Positions 36,113 through 48,756 are shown, counted from the stretch's first letter. The stretch: 64,000 nt of DNA from Lingula anatina (GCF_001039355.2 NW_019775480.1:499314-563313); one strand, 5' to 3'. Program-made: numbers and translations. Notes: a model not told the origin generated them from the letters alone.

Positions 36113-39100
36113 TCACCGCCTGTATTTTTCAGTGCTGCTGCTTCTACTGCGATGCTTTCTTTTTCTTGATCTAGATCTTGACCTGGATCGACTTAATGAT
36201 CTAAAACTGTCCCAGCTACTGACTGAGCTTGGTGATGATGGCCTGTAGTAGGGAACTGGTCTTTTTCGAGCACTAAAAGAAACAAACAAATATCTACAAT
36301 ATCCACAGTATTCTTACCATTTTTTCTTTTCTTTTTTTTTTTTTTGCAAAAATGCCAGGGAACTGCAAAGTGTCCATGGTGATATAATTTCTAGGGTACA
36401 TAATAACTGATTATTTAAATGAGTACTTGATTTATTTTTTCTTTCTTAAATTAGAATGCAAAACTTAAAAGTTACCACAAAACTACACAATAAGCAACAC
36501 TTGTCAAAATCTTCAGAAAGTGCAGTGTAAAAAAGTAATTGCAGTAAGCAACATTTCACACAGAATCAGTGTAGATCTAAGCTGTGATTAATTTCGTGTC
36601 TATAAATTTAAATGCATTATATTTCTACATTTGACAAACTACATTGGACTAACTAAAGGTTTCTAGTGATGAAAATAAAACTAGGAACCACTGTATGGGG
36701 TAATTGGAAGAGTGGAATTACTCACAACCATCAAATGTATGATGTTTTCTAAAACAGAACGGGTGAATTGTAATGCTTCCCATGCAGTGTCTCCAGATAA
36801 GCAGGTGACTCACAGAAACAGCAAGTAGGCATTAAACTAAATCAAAACATGATCACTACAGAAGGAAAAAAAAGCACCAACCAAAACCAGGAATTTAGCC
36901 CAAGTCAACAAAATATTAAATAACATGCACATTAGTGGTTTCCTTGAAAATAGTTTTAAAAATAAATGTTCTAAAACAAAACAAGAAAAAAAAAAGGAAT
37001 GAAATGACTATGATGGTTAATTCATGGATTAAAAATTAGGTTGTAATTCAATCCCATTCATTAAGGTAATATCTGGGACTTCAATTAACATGCAGCAGCA
37101 TCAAGATATGAACCTGGAAACTCAAAACAATATTAGTAGTAATTATTATTATGGCTCATGCATTTCAAATTAGTTGTTATGATCTCAGTTCTTCATATGG
37201 GCAGTTAGATCCTGGTGCTTTGGTTAGTGGCATTAGAGAATAGTCTGAGCACAGCTTCCTCTAGGATATCATTAGTATCATCACAAGCTTTTTAGCATGC
37301 TATGAGATTACTGGCAATCTTTGAGGTTTATTCTATGTACCATGTTTTTGCCTCCTTAAAAAATGAAATCCTTTATCGTCTGCTTGATCTGTAATAAGGT
37401 GAACGAGAGCGAGATCGGTTGTAACGATCATAAGCTCTAGTTCTGGACCTGGATCGTGAACGAGAACTGGAGTATCTTCTTCGCCTTCTTTCCTGGCTAC
37501 GTGATCTTGACCTGAATGTGGTGCAATTATAGGGTACCAAACAAAATTTACAACACTGAGAAAGCAATGGACATTTAAGACAACAGCAAACTAGAAACAG
37601 ATACCATACTATGTTAAATCTGATTTTCACACTTTTGTACAGAATGTTTTAACTGATGTTTTCTTGTCTTATTAAAAGGGAATGGTATCTGTTATGACAA
37701 CAAAAAAAGAACACAGAGCTTTTACAAAAAACAACAAAAACAAGAATGTGACTAAAAGTGAGTGACTGTTTTAGAGTCTGAAAGAAGTCATAATAGAATT
37801 GGTCCATCAAACTGAAACTGATCTGATGAATTACAACAAAGATACACTCAAAATGAAGTACCTTCATTTTGTAAAGATCCAATCTATTCTTTCTAAGTGC
37901 TCTGTTTTACCTGGTAATTCTTCTTCTGTCCAGATGACTGGGTGAGCCTGTCCGTCTACGAATTGAAGGACTTCTAGAATCTCTTTCCTTAGAGGTTTTG
38001 CTTGGACTATGACTGTAGCTTCTGCTCTTCCTCCTGCCAGCTGGAGAGTAACTCAATGAACGACTTTTACTACGATGTTTGCGGGTTCTGAAATATTCAA
38101 CAGATTCTAATCTAAGCGCAATCATCTGAAAAGAATATTTGAAGAAGTCCAAGATACACATTGATCTTTAATTCACAAACATTTAGCTGAGCCTCTGTCA
38201 GGTAACAAGAAACTAATCCATCTCAAATAAATCATCACACACTGGTTTGCAATAACAGTTGCTGACATTTTTAAGATCTAAGAGTCACCTTTTCCTACTC
38301 CGGCTTCTGCTTTTTGACTTTCTCGAAGGTGTTCTTGAGGTCTTTCTCCTTGGTGGTGGTGACGGGGAGACTTCTGGCGTCCTCTGCCTGGTTGAGGAAG
38401 CCTGGGGCTTCACTGTAGGGGGACTTGTGGAAGGACTTCTTGACTTAGTATGACCATTCGTCTTTTTAGGTGGTGGTGAAGCACTTGGGCTCTTTGTTCT
38501 GCAATGGGACATTGAGAATTTAAAAAGCATGATAATATCCAAGGTCAATACAGCAAACTCAGCTAGGAACACTCAAAGGATTATGTGGTTTCATATCAAA
38601 AAGTACCCTCTTATGACTGGTGTTGCCATCTTAATTCTGCCATCAAATTTCCCAGAACGGTTAGTGACAATACCTGCAAGTGTGCACCACACTGCACATT
38701 GTTTATTAATGGCTGTAAGTACTAACCTTTTTTGCGGGGAGGGAGACTGTTGCTGACTGGCATGTGGTGAAGGAGATTTCTTGGCCATTACTGGTGATGG
38801 CACCTTCACAGGACTTGCAACTTTGTGCTTTGTGACAGGGGTCTCATCATGGGAGCTATAATTTGAGAAACAAGTTCAAAAATCAATTTTGTAATATAAA
38901 TGCTGTCGATCTTATATTTTTATTTCCCACAAAATAAAAGTAACAAAAAGTGTTCTTATCCTGTCTAAGGTAACTTATTTTTCATAACTGATGGAAAATA
39001 ACAAAGACAACATATAACAAAGGGTCTGTCTTACATATCATATCTGAGAAATGGTGCTAATTCTGTAATGGGTAACTTTAAACCCCAACAGGGTTTAGNG

Positions 39101-42100
39101 TACTGGAAGTGTGTGTGTGTGTGTGTGTGTGCATGTGTGCACGTGCGTGCGTGCAAAAAGGTTTGTACATCTGGGGAAAATGGTCCTTTCATCTTTTTCA
39201 AAGTACAGATTTGATAGATAGTTCTAATGAGGCGATATAAAAAACAATCACATCCCAGTCATTTCGCACTTAAATAGAAAAACATACAAAATCCCTAAAA
39301 ACTCACACACAAACACAGTGTTTTCTTCTATACCTGCTGGTTGCTTATCTGTCCATTTTGTGGATTGTAATGTGCAGCAAATAACAAAATATGAGAAAAC
39401 ATGAAATATTCAGTATATCAGCCCCTAAACAACTTACGAGTTCCTACAACTGCTTCGACAGTCTCACAAAACCAACCGCCATTGACAATTTCACAAACTC
39501 ATTTCCACGCGACTCAATTTTAATTCTCTCTGTTCCAGATTTAAGTCTTTGCATTATAAAAGCAACAATGACCACAGATTCCTCAATAGATTAAAATGTA
39601 CAGTATGTACTTAAATGCATGTTTGCTAAAAATGTAACAGTGATCCAAAAGCATCTTTCATAGAAAAAATTTAAATTATCTTGTAACTGATTTTTTAAAC
39701 AATTTATGAATTTGTACATCAGTTATGAGTAGAAACTGTTTCCAATGAAGGAACCAAATCTCAGACNAACTGGAAGTGTGTGTGTGTGTGTGTGTGTGCA
39801 TGTGTGCACGTGCGTGCGTGCAAAAAGGTTTGTACATCTGGGGAAAATGGTCCTTTCATCTTTTTCAAAGTACAGATTTGATAGATAGTTCTAATGAGGC
39901 GATATAAAAAACAATCACATCCCAGTCATTTCGCACTTAAATAGAAAAACATACAAAATCCCTAAAAACTCACACACAAACACAGTGTTTTCTTCTATAC
40001 CTGCTGGTTGCTTATCTGTCCATTTTGTGGATTGTAATGTGCAGCAAATAACAAAATATGAGAAAACATGAAATATTCAGTATATCAGCCCCTAAACAAC
40101 TTATGAGTTCCTACAACTGCTTCGACAGTCTCACAAAACCAACCGCCATTGACAATTTCACAAACTCATTTCCACGCGACTCAATTTTAATTCTCTCTGT
40201 TCCAGATTTAAGTCTTTGCATTATAAAAGCAACAATGACCACAGATTCCTCAATAGATTAAAATGTACAGTATGTACTTAAATGCATGTTTGCTAAAAAT
40301 GTAACAGTGATCCAAAAGCATCTTTCATAGAAAAAATTTAAATTATCTTTTAACTGATTTTTTAAACAATTTATGAATTTGTACATCAGTTATGAGTAGA
40401 AACTGGTTCCAATGAAGGAACCAAATCTCAGACGAGTGGGTAATGTTGATGATAAAGTTGAGCAGGAGCAGAAAATTTACGTTCCTGTAGGTTATTCAGA
40501 GTGCTTGAAGTGTTCATATGACAGTCACATTCTAGTGTGCTTTAAATTGCAATCATGTTTTCTTTTTGAACAACACAAAATAAAATGTACCTTTCTGAGT
40601 CAGACTTGCTTTCTTCTGAGCTGGTAGCAGAACTGGAGGAAGGTGATCGCCTTCTCTTCTTCTTCTTGCTTTTGCCTGGTGATTCACTGCCAACCCTTAA
40701 ACAAGTACCAGGACTGATTGACTACATCTTACTGTATTGTTTCAAAATTCTTATGAAGAAATTATTACATAATTTCAGTTTTTACAAAAAAAAAAAAAAA
40801 AAGTTAATTACCTTTTCTTGCTTTTCTTTGATTTTCTCTTCCTTTTTGGAGATTCAGACCTGAATAAATAATAGTACAAATATTTTAGCCCGCACCCTGA
40901 AAAAATCATCAAAGCTACAGCTACCACTATATTTGAGTGGATTAAGTCAAGTCCCTAATACCAAAGCACAGAAGCCTAATAACAAAGTGGGTCAATCCAG
41001 GCTCGATTCTGAAGCATTTCAAAGCAGCATTAAGAGATCATTTAATCAAAAAGAAGACTATTAACAGAACTTCCAATTTTTAAAATATTTTCACAAGCTA
41101 CAAACATGATGCCTGGCATTGCCCACTTTGTAGGAAAAGACAAGGAGGTGCAGCAGTAGTAGTAGTAGGATTACAGAAAATATTTATGCCGCTGGCATAA
41201 TTGGCAATTTTGCTTGTAGGACAGATTTACTTTGATGAAAGATAAGGCATGCAGATCTATTGCAATCTAATTGTCTTACCTACTTAAATCAAAATATTTA
41301 AGCAGAATCAAGATGACCCAAAATTAACTCCTACCTCTGCTATGTTATGATCATTAAATATATTTATGTATACATAATGTAGGCAAAGTTCATACACGAA
41401 CAGCCACAGTGCCTTAAAATCTTACCTGTTTTTTGTTAACTTTGCGCAAGCGTAGAAAAAAGTATTTGATATCTTACTACTTGCACAAGCAGATATTGAG
41501 TATGTTGATTTATAACTTGATTATTTCTATGATTAGGGACCATACTGTTATTAAAGTGTACCACAAGCTTTAAGAGTGTTAACATTGTAACATGTCAAAC
41601 AGGCTAGTGCACTGCTGTGTGCCTCAAACAAAAGACCACCCTCTGATAATGTAACTTTATCCTCTTCAAGCAAACAAACACTGAACAACTAAAAACTAAT
41701 ACAAAATATCAATTTTCAATGAAAAGCTGGTGAATGGGTTAGTTATAGAAAGCCGTGTCTAAGCAAATTTACCTTGGTTCAAAGAATGGGCCTGCTATCA
41801 AATAATAAGCACAATAAAAAAAGAAATGGTGAATCAGAAGTCGTTTGAATAACTGTATTTTCTTTTTATATATACTGCAACAAATTTTCAATTTTCATTC
41901 AATTGTTCTCCAAAATTTTGACAGTTTAATGTGTCAAAAAGCAAATGAACTCATGTACTGTAACTCTCCATCTAGTTTGAATTGAGACAAAACTGGAGTG
42001 CACAGAGTAGTTCACAGTAAAAACAATCATGCATTTAAATCAAATGAACAGACAGTAATATCTACACAGAGAACCGATGAAATGAGAAAATACAAAATTT

Positions 42101-45066
42101 CAAAGTTGTTTAGAACACACATTAGTTTGTACAACACTTTAAAATCTTCTCTAAAAGAAATCTAAAAATAATTAAGGTAAAACTCACCAAAGCAATACAC
42201 TTAAGTATCAACATCTCTCATAAAACAATAAGCAAAAAAATTAACTTGACAGAACATAAGCATAATAATCAGATTATTACTGACAAAAACAAGTACATCT
42301 ATAGCATGTATTGTTCTACAAGACATCAACTCCTTCTTGGTTTTCCCTTCCAGTGCATGTCTTTAAACAAGTACCTATAATCAGTCATTGATAACGTGAA
42401 TATAAAAATTTACTGAATATGTGGTCCAGCAATCTTCAGTCTGCTGCTCTTGAAGCAGTCTGGTCAGTGATATTGTTTACAATGGCTGAACATGTGGTGC
42501 ATGGTGAACAATGGCATGCAAAGATATGAACCATCACCCTCTAGCCAAGTCCGGGAAGAGTACAGTTAGAAATTCACCTGTCACGCTTTTTCTTGCTCTT
42601 CTTTTTCTTCTCTCTGCTTGGTGATGGGCTCTCTGATCTGTAAGCATGAAACCATTTTACTTTTGAACATATGCATATTCTTCATTATAAACTGTCCCAA
42701 ATAATGCTTGTCCCTTCACTATGGCCTTTAAAAACTGTCACTATCTCAAAGATTAAGAGGATAAAGTTCACTTCAAACTGAAATAGCAGTAGAAAAAATA
42801 TATAGATGATTGGACATTCAAGTTTTAACCTGATCCAAATGATTTCTGCATACACTTTACCTGTGTCTTTTTTCCTTCTTCTTCTTTTTCTTTGGTTCTG
42901 GAGAAGGAGATCTGGATGAGCTGGAGCTTCTAACAAGCCTGTCAAATTAAAATGTGATATTGAAAATAACTTATATATTAATTCTGAAATAAATAAATAA
43001 ATAAATAAATAAATAAAATAATAATGATAATAAAAACTCACACACTGAGAATGAGGTTCAAGTGAAATGAAATTCTCAGAAATCTGTCAAATAGACTGAA
43101 ATGTTTCCAACAACGTACTCAGTCATTACTGAAAGTAAAATAGATTTTCCAAGAAATCCGTTCACCAATTTAATCTAGAATGTTCCACCAATCTACATAC
43201 TCGTATTGTTTCTTTGCCATGGCCTCTGCTCTAGCAGCCTCCTCCTTAGCTTTCCTCTCTGGATCAAAGGAGCTGCCATCCACATAGTTGTCACTCAAAC
43301 CAAATGCCGCACGGAGTTTCAGATTCTTTTCTTGGTTGGCTTCAGCTATCTGATGTGTGCCAATTGCTCTAGAAAAGCAGATCAAAATTCTTTTCACTGA
43401 AAATATCTTGGGTTGTATAATTATAAGGATAGTGACAATGATTAATTGCTTTACTGCATTTTATAAAAATGTTTTTCACCTCACATAATTATCATAAACT
43501 CCATCTAAAAGAAATAACATTAATGCAAATATAAAAAAAGGAAAAAATTTGCTGACTGTAAAGCAATCCAGTTGTGCTTAATCAAATTCAATATTAAGGC
43601 ACTGCATATGAGTTGCTGAATAAACATGGGACAAAAATCAATCTTACATTTAATGGCAAACCAAACTGTAGCCCATCATGCCATGGGAATAACACCAGCC
43701 CCATAAATTACTTTTGAATTTGACTCGATGACGTCAATTATTAGACATGACACACACATACACAAAACATTACATTTTGGCAGAGATGGATTGTTAAACA
43801 TTATCTTTACATCAATGTATAGAAAATGATTGTGTAAATTTAAATTATAGATCAATACATGATGCAAGCCTATCTAAGTCCAGTCCATTGCATTTGCACA
43901 TGATATAAAATTTTCAAAAGTGTAGTTAAGGCCCTAGAAAAGAATTGCATGAAGCATATTAATAGTTTCATGAATCTATTCTGTCAGTCAGTTCTAAACT
44001 ACAGCCAATATCTTTTACACAGAACTACTGCCACATAATCAATAAATCCAGGTAGCAATATAACCATATGCATACAACTCCCATACCAACATACATGAAT
44101 AATTGAAAATATCACTCTGGAAAAAAATCTGCTGGTGCTAATTAATTTTCTGGAGAATAAACAGTCAACTTACACTGGTCTTCCCTGTTCATCTTTTTCT
44201 ACTGCTCTTTCACTGACTCCTTCTTTGTCCATCAACATCTTTCTAAATGCTGCCACTTTCCTTTCCACTTCTTCAGCTGGATATCTGATGAAAAAGGAAC
44301 AGAAAATTTCATTCAATTCATCATATAATTTATTAAACTGAAAACAAGATGGTATTTGTTGTATTTTAAAATAAAACTAAAATCTAAACATTTTGTGCAA
44401 GAGGGCATCCACAACAGATGATCCTTGGATCTATTGATCTGCAGATCAAATATGGCGGTCCCTACATGAAAGCAGAGCTGATTAATCTGCTGATGGTCTC
44501 CCCGCCACACGTGCCATTAAATGGATGAAATCACAGCTCCCAGGTTTAATTGCTAGACCCCTGCAGGGATGGCGCTTGTGACAGGGAGACCATCAGTGGA
44601 ACAGTTGGCTCTGCTTTCATGTAGGGACCGCCATATTTGATTTGTGAATCAGTAGATCTGAGAATCAACTGTTGTAAATGCCCTCCAAGTCATTCATGGT
44701 TCAAAGGGATCTCTCTACATCAAACTAAAATATGCTACCAGTCACGTTCATAATACCTTACATATACTAGTACACAAGATGCTGGGAAAAAAGTTTCTAT
44801 AACAGGCATTACAATCTAAACACCTACCCTTGTTCCTCCATCAGCTCCTGCATTTCCATACATTTCAATTCCACTTTTCTCTTTCTTTCATGGTCCAGAA
44901 TCTCTTGATTAGGTCCCTTATTCATACTTTGGTCCAGCTTCTTCAGTTCTTCCTCACTTTTATAATCAACCTTATCCTTGTGCCGCCTTATGGAGGACAG
45001 ATTCCTCTGCACATAGCCATTGGTGCCACTCCCCCGGGCCGTCTCCAGCCCTATCCCATTATACAT
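36113..45066 (-). CDS. SRRM2: SRRM2-like serine/arginine repetitive matrix protein (Cwc21 domain)
   Basis: Minus-strand coding exons: 45066-44828, 44284-44174, 43368-43201, 42938-42861, 42637-42578, 40859-40812, 40695-40591, 38855-38727, 38498-38289, 38087-37911 and 36272-36113 (about 494 aa); every internal exon from exon 2 on keeps phase 2. The N-terminus MYNGIGLETARGSGTNGYVQ is the SRRM2/Cwc21 signature. A cwf21 domain follows (LDHERKRKVELKCMEMQELM), then LRAAFGLSDNYVDGSSFDP, also conserved in SRRM2. The rest is low-complexity SR, SP and poly-Lys sequence (EPKKKKKKEKRHR, SRSLSYSP). SRRM2 sits in the catalytic spliceosome, where the N-terminus contacts PRP8 and the 5' exon, and it helps build nuclear speckles. 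The protein is far shorter than the roughly 2750 aa human form. Exons may be missing, especially around the duplicated gap region at 39099-40433 and the 1.7-kb stretch 40860-42577. Confidence 0.88.
37328..37333 (-). terminator. Poly(A) signal after the alternative SRRM2 last exon
   Basis: AATAAA on the minus strand, about 45 nt after the TAA at 37373. It supports 37373-37511 being a true terminal exon. Confidence 0.5.
37373..37511 (-). CDS. SRRM2: Alternative last exon of SRRM2
   Basis: On the minus strand an acceptor (ATTCAG) opens this exon at 37511 in phase 2, the same phase used at 36272. It encodes about 46 residues of almost pure RS sequence (for example SSSRSRSRSRTRAYDRYNRS) and ends in TAA at 37375-37373. 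No GT donor keeps the frame before the stop, and AATAAA (minus) lies about 45 bp later at 37333-37328. It therefore reads as a terminal exon alternative to 36272-36113. Confidence 0.7.
39101..39766. repeat. 666-bp duplication, copy 1 (likely assembly artefact)
   Basis: Nearly identical to 39768-40433, directly adjacent, with single N characters at 39099 and 39767 marking the joins. By eye only a few differences exist (for example TTACGAG/TTATGAG and ACTGTTTCC/ACTGGTTCC). It lies in an SRRM2 intron and starts with a GT microsatellite. The 67-codon open frames in both copies are shadows of this repeat. Confidence 0.9.
39768..40433. repeat. 666-bp duplication, copy 2
   Basis: Second copy, offset 667 bp from the first, running straight into unique intron sequence at 40434. 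A few mismatches against copy 1 suggest the two came from different haplotypes that were placed in series. Confidence 0.9.
42983..43020. repeat. (AAAT)n microsatellite
   Basis: About nine AAAT units in an SRRM2 intron. Confidence 0.85.
44401..44685. mobile_element. Palindromic MITE, family D, in SRRM2 intron 1-2
   Basis: Inverted ends GAGGGCATCCACAACAG (44401-44417) and the reverse complement of GAGGGCATTTACAACAG (44669-44685). Arms with ATCAAATATGGCGGTCCCTA and CATGAAAGCAGAGC recur as reverse complements in the right half, along with GATGGTCTCCC. CAA is found on both flanks and could be a 3-bp target duplication. Non-coding, about 285 bp. Confidence 0.85.
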
Positions 45067-46094
45067 GATTGCTACTGGTCAACTGAAATGTAATTACAAT
45101 AACTGCAATGGGTTAAGACAGACACTGCCTATGAAGGAAACACCTGACAGACTATCTCAAAATCCATTTCCCGTGTTCAGCCATAGTAACCATGGCAAAC
45201 TCCTACTGCTACTAATGTGATAAAACGACAAATCATCCACACTTCGCGTTGTTTTCCAGTGATTATTCAGAGCTTTCTTCAACCACAGCCAATATTGCTC
45301 TAGATACGATAAGCTGCTGCTCAGAGAAAAAATAATCAATATGGTAACGTCATGCTGCAGCAAAACTCATCATGAAATATTGACATCCTGTGAAGAATGA
45401 AGGTGTCCAAATGCTTGATTGTACACTCAATCAATACAACAGGAAATTACATCCCAACAGCAAGTTATGTAGTTCTACGTATTGATTCTACGGCCTGATC
45501 AATTGCCCACGGGAAATATCACCCTGTTCAAGCAGCTTTAAATGGGCAAAATCAACATTTTATATTCAGAGTTCAATTTATTTACATGCTTACAAAAAAT
45601 TATTTTCAATATTATGATAATAGACTGCAAAACTGAAACTCGCGATACAGAACATATGGGTCATTTCACAAAAAAGGAAACATTTGTGTTTAGTAAGTGA
45701 TGCACACATTTTGTGTAATATTTGCATTTCTACTGTTTTATATTGCTTTTTGATAACTGTTAATTTCTTCCCACATAGGGCACTTTAGAATACAACAATT
45801 ATAATTATAGGACATTAAAAAATTATGCAAATATTACATAAAATGGCAATGGAACTGACATAACTCAAGCAAATGAATGAGCCATATATGAACACCAACT
45901 TTTCAAACAGTACCTGTAAAACCATTTAAAAAATCTACTAGTTCTTTTGCAACTGATCATTACTGGGTAATTCATTAACCATTACTGATTATTAGCTAGG
46001 TTGACTGTCAGTGATTAGGTTTTAGCATGTGCCGTCAGAGATCATGTCAGAGCACTAGAACTGTGAGCAGGTCATTCTGTTCACTGCATGTGCA

Positions 46095-46968
46095 TAATTT
46101 AGAACAGAGTCTGAAGGAGACCTCCAGCTCCAACCATATGTTGTGGTAGCTGATGACCTGCACCATAACAAACAGTCCGTCTTCACTTGTAATAAGGCCA
46201 TTCTCGAAGACCTCCAACACCAGCAATCATTCAGCAAAGTCCATTACTTGTCAGATGGAGCCCGAGTCCCTAGTCAATTCAAAAGTTGGTTTTTACCGTC
46301 TAAACATGGTACTATCATGAAAGAGATTTTGGTATGGAAGTGCAGTGGTACTTATTATACCACTGCCCATGGCCAAGGTCCAGTGGATGGGATCGTAGGG
46401 AAAATGAAACATCAGGTTTGGAGTGCAGTGCTCCAGAGAAAAATGGTTGTAGATACTCCTTATCAATTCTATTTGGCTGGCAAAGAATTATGCCCCAATG
46501 TCAACGTAATGTACCTGTCTACAGCAGATATTGTAGCAGCTACCACAGCGCTGGGAAAACTGTCCATCTGTTCCTGGAATTCAACACTTCCAACAGCTCT
46601 AGCCCTAGCCACGTGGACATGTTCTTGTGTCAACCAATTCTCAGTACCAGCAACCCTTCTAATATGCTAAACTTATTCATATGACTGTGGACTTTGATTT
46701 GCCTGCACATCCGCACTATGACAATGTCAGTCAAGGCACAGCTCAGTCTCACCAGGGAGATTTTGTCATTGCGGAGTTTGCTGCCAGGAAAGGAGTAAAA
46801 CAATTTTTAGGTCAAGTCACCCATGACACTGAAGACTGCGAAGTGGAAGTTTCTTAGGTACTGAAGGTTCTGGCAAAAGAATCTTTGTGTACCCTGCCAC
46901 AGAAGACAAAGCATGGATTCCCATAAAAGATGCAAAGGAAGTCCTTCCAATGCCTAGCATAGAGTAGA
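46095..46968 (+). pseudogene. Decayed transposon-derived open frame
   Basis: One frame is open from about 46095 to 46673, with the motifs HYLSDGARVPSQFKSWF and YYTTAHGQGPVDGIVGKMKH. This DG..(S)QFK...HG(K/Q)GP.DGI pattern recurs in uncharacterised, transposon-associated proteins of invertebrates. After a stop, a second frame continues with GDFVIAEFAARKGVKQFLGQ and, after a further frameshift near 46855, FVYPATEDKAWIP, ending at TAG 46966-46968. The order matches one protein broken by at least two lesions. It lies antisense to SRRM2 inside its intron, without introns of its own. Probably the C-terminal part of a dead transposase-like gene; the superfamily is not assigned. Confidence 0.55.
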
Positions 46969-46988
46969 CACTTGTGGACTTTACTTGT

Positions 46989-47066
46989 TTCCATTACCTG
47001 TTAATGTGACTGGTTGAAAAATGTGTTTCCATTACCTGTTAATGTGACTGGTTGAAAAATATCTCT
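46989..47066. repeat. Tandem duplication, about 39-bp unit
   Basis: The unit starting TTTCCATTACCTGTTAATGT and running through GACTGGTTGAAAAAT occurs twice in a row. Local duplication in the SRRM2 intron, just after the transposon remnant. Confidence 0.85.
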
Positions 47067-47559
47067 AAAGTGCAGAAAAGATATGTGTTCTAAGACTAAT
47101 TGAAAAACAGGAATTATTATGTGAACTATCATGGACAGTGTTGACTGATATTGAGAAATAGCAGTAATGGACAGTGGATTACGTGAAAATTATACTGAGG
47201 CTTATCGCTGTGTCTTGATAATTAATTAATATTATAAACATATTGCATCTGGTGATTTTTCTAATCTACAGAAATGCTATTTTGCAATAACCATCAAGTA
47301 AGATTCATTAGATACGAAAATGTGGCTTTTTAAACCTCTTTTCTAAGATTTTTCAATAGTGCCCAAAAGTGTCCCGTCAGAGACGTCCCGTCAGAGACAG
47401 TGACTTTTTACACTTAACAGCCCATGCTGCCAAGGAAATTAAACAAAACTGGCCTGTTTGTGCATTAATTGCTTCCCAAGACTTGTACCTTGCAATATGA
47501 ATTACAAAAGTCTTGATTAAATGAAATTTCAAAGAGAATTTTGCATTGGAGTTTTAGTA

Positions 47560-48756
47560 AAAACAAGGCAGCAAAGCTGTCAAATGTACAGACAAAAACA
47601 GAAAATAAAAATGCAGAAAATGGATCATTTTGTCAATTTTGATGCAATAATAAATAATGCCTATAATAGCACTGTCAATCAACACCCAATTTTAATCATG
47701 CACAACAGGTAACATGGTCAATAACAGGAGCAGATCCAGAGGTATTTTCTGACAGTATTCCAAATTATCTTTGTTGATCCATCCTCCATTTTGATGGTCT
47801 TCCAACAGAAAAAACAGATACCCATCAATGTGAACTTTAAAATCTGACCGTCATCTGAAAGACCCAGAAGACGGCCTCAATCCGCCCCTGCAATAAGATT
47901 ACATTTTAAGGACCATGAGAGTTCAAATTCACATAATGAAAATCCCAATACTTGAAAATTAATGACAGTGCATAAAATAATATTACATAATGTTTAAAGA
48001 CATAAAAACCAATACAAATGCTTATGTGAAAATACAGAAAATGTGAAGAGCTTCAGGTGGATGGGAGCTGAAACTGGTTTACCATAATTTTTATATAATC
48101 AACTAACAATATTGTTAAGATGCATAAAATGTCAAACGAACATTTTTACATATTTAATTAGTTCACAAATGATTGTTAACATGCCTAAGAATTAAATCTG
48201 AGGAAAAAAAACACTTATATGCAAAAAAAAATAATGATAACTTCACCAAAACTGAACCGATCGAGCTTATTTTCAAACTTCATCTGTATTTCAGTAAGAC
48301 TGATCACCCCTGTGAATATCAAGACAATTGGCCCATTGATTTTCCTTGAAATGTGTTAACGGTATTGCATATATGCTGAAAAAAGTGAAAAAACAGCATA
48401 ACTTCCATAAAATTGGTCTGATCACGCCGATTTTCGAACTTGACCTGCGTATTATGAATATTCATCAGTTCTGTAAGTTTCAAGCCAAAGGGTAAAACAT
48501 TTTTTCACTTATCGTGTTATCGGTGTTGTAAAAGTACTGAAAAAAGTGAAAAAACAACATAACTTCCATGAAAATGGCCCGATCATACTGATTTTCGAAC
48601 TTGACCTGTGTATTATGGATATTTATCAGTTCTGTAAGTTTCAAGCCAAAAGGTAAGACGGTTTTTCACTTATCGTGTTATCGGTGAAAGTGCACGGCGA
48701 CGACGACAGACACAGGTGATGGCTATATGTACAGACACATCTGTGTCTGTACATAA
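47560..48756. mobile_element. Non-autonomous element, family E copy A (hairpin-ended), with nested MITE
   Basis: It begins AACAAGGCAGCAAAGCTG and ends with the 13-bp-arm hairpin ATGTACAGACACA...TGTGTCTGTACAT, followed at 48757 by an N. Its first 120 bp match 52318-52425 and its last 70 bp match 52427-52512. The middle carries a tandem pair of about 161 bp (about 48363-48687; units contain AACTTCCAT, GATCA, TTCGAACTTGACCTG and TTCACTTATCGTGTTATCGG). A CAGGGGCGG-type MITE (47725-47890) is nested in it. No coding capacity. Confidence 0.65.
47725..47890 (-). mobile_element. CAGGGGCGG-type (hAT-like) MITE, copy 2
   Basis: In reverse orientation to the copy at 23834-24004, with matching order of GGCGGATTGAGGCCGTCTTC, GACGGTCAGATTTT, GGATCAACAAA and CTCTGGATC. 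It is flanked by CAATAA on both sides (47719-47724 and 47891-47896), a likely target-site duplication, and is inserted inside the family E element. Confidence 0.75.

Noticed and set aside
39391-40261. Two identical-looking 67-codon frames
   Set aside because: They are the same non-coding intron sequence present twice because of the 666-bp duplication.
48363-48687. CRISPR-like array from the regular repeats
   Set aside because: The units are about 161 bp, only two full copies, in a eukaryotic intron; they belong to the family E element.
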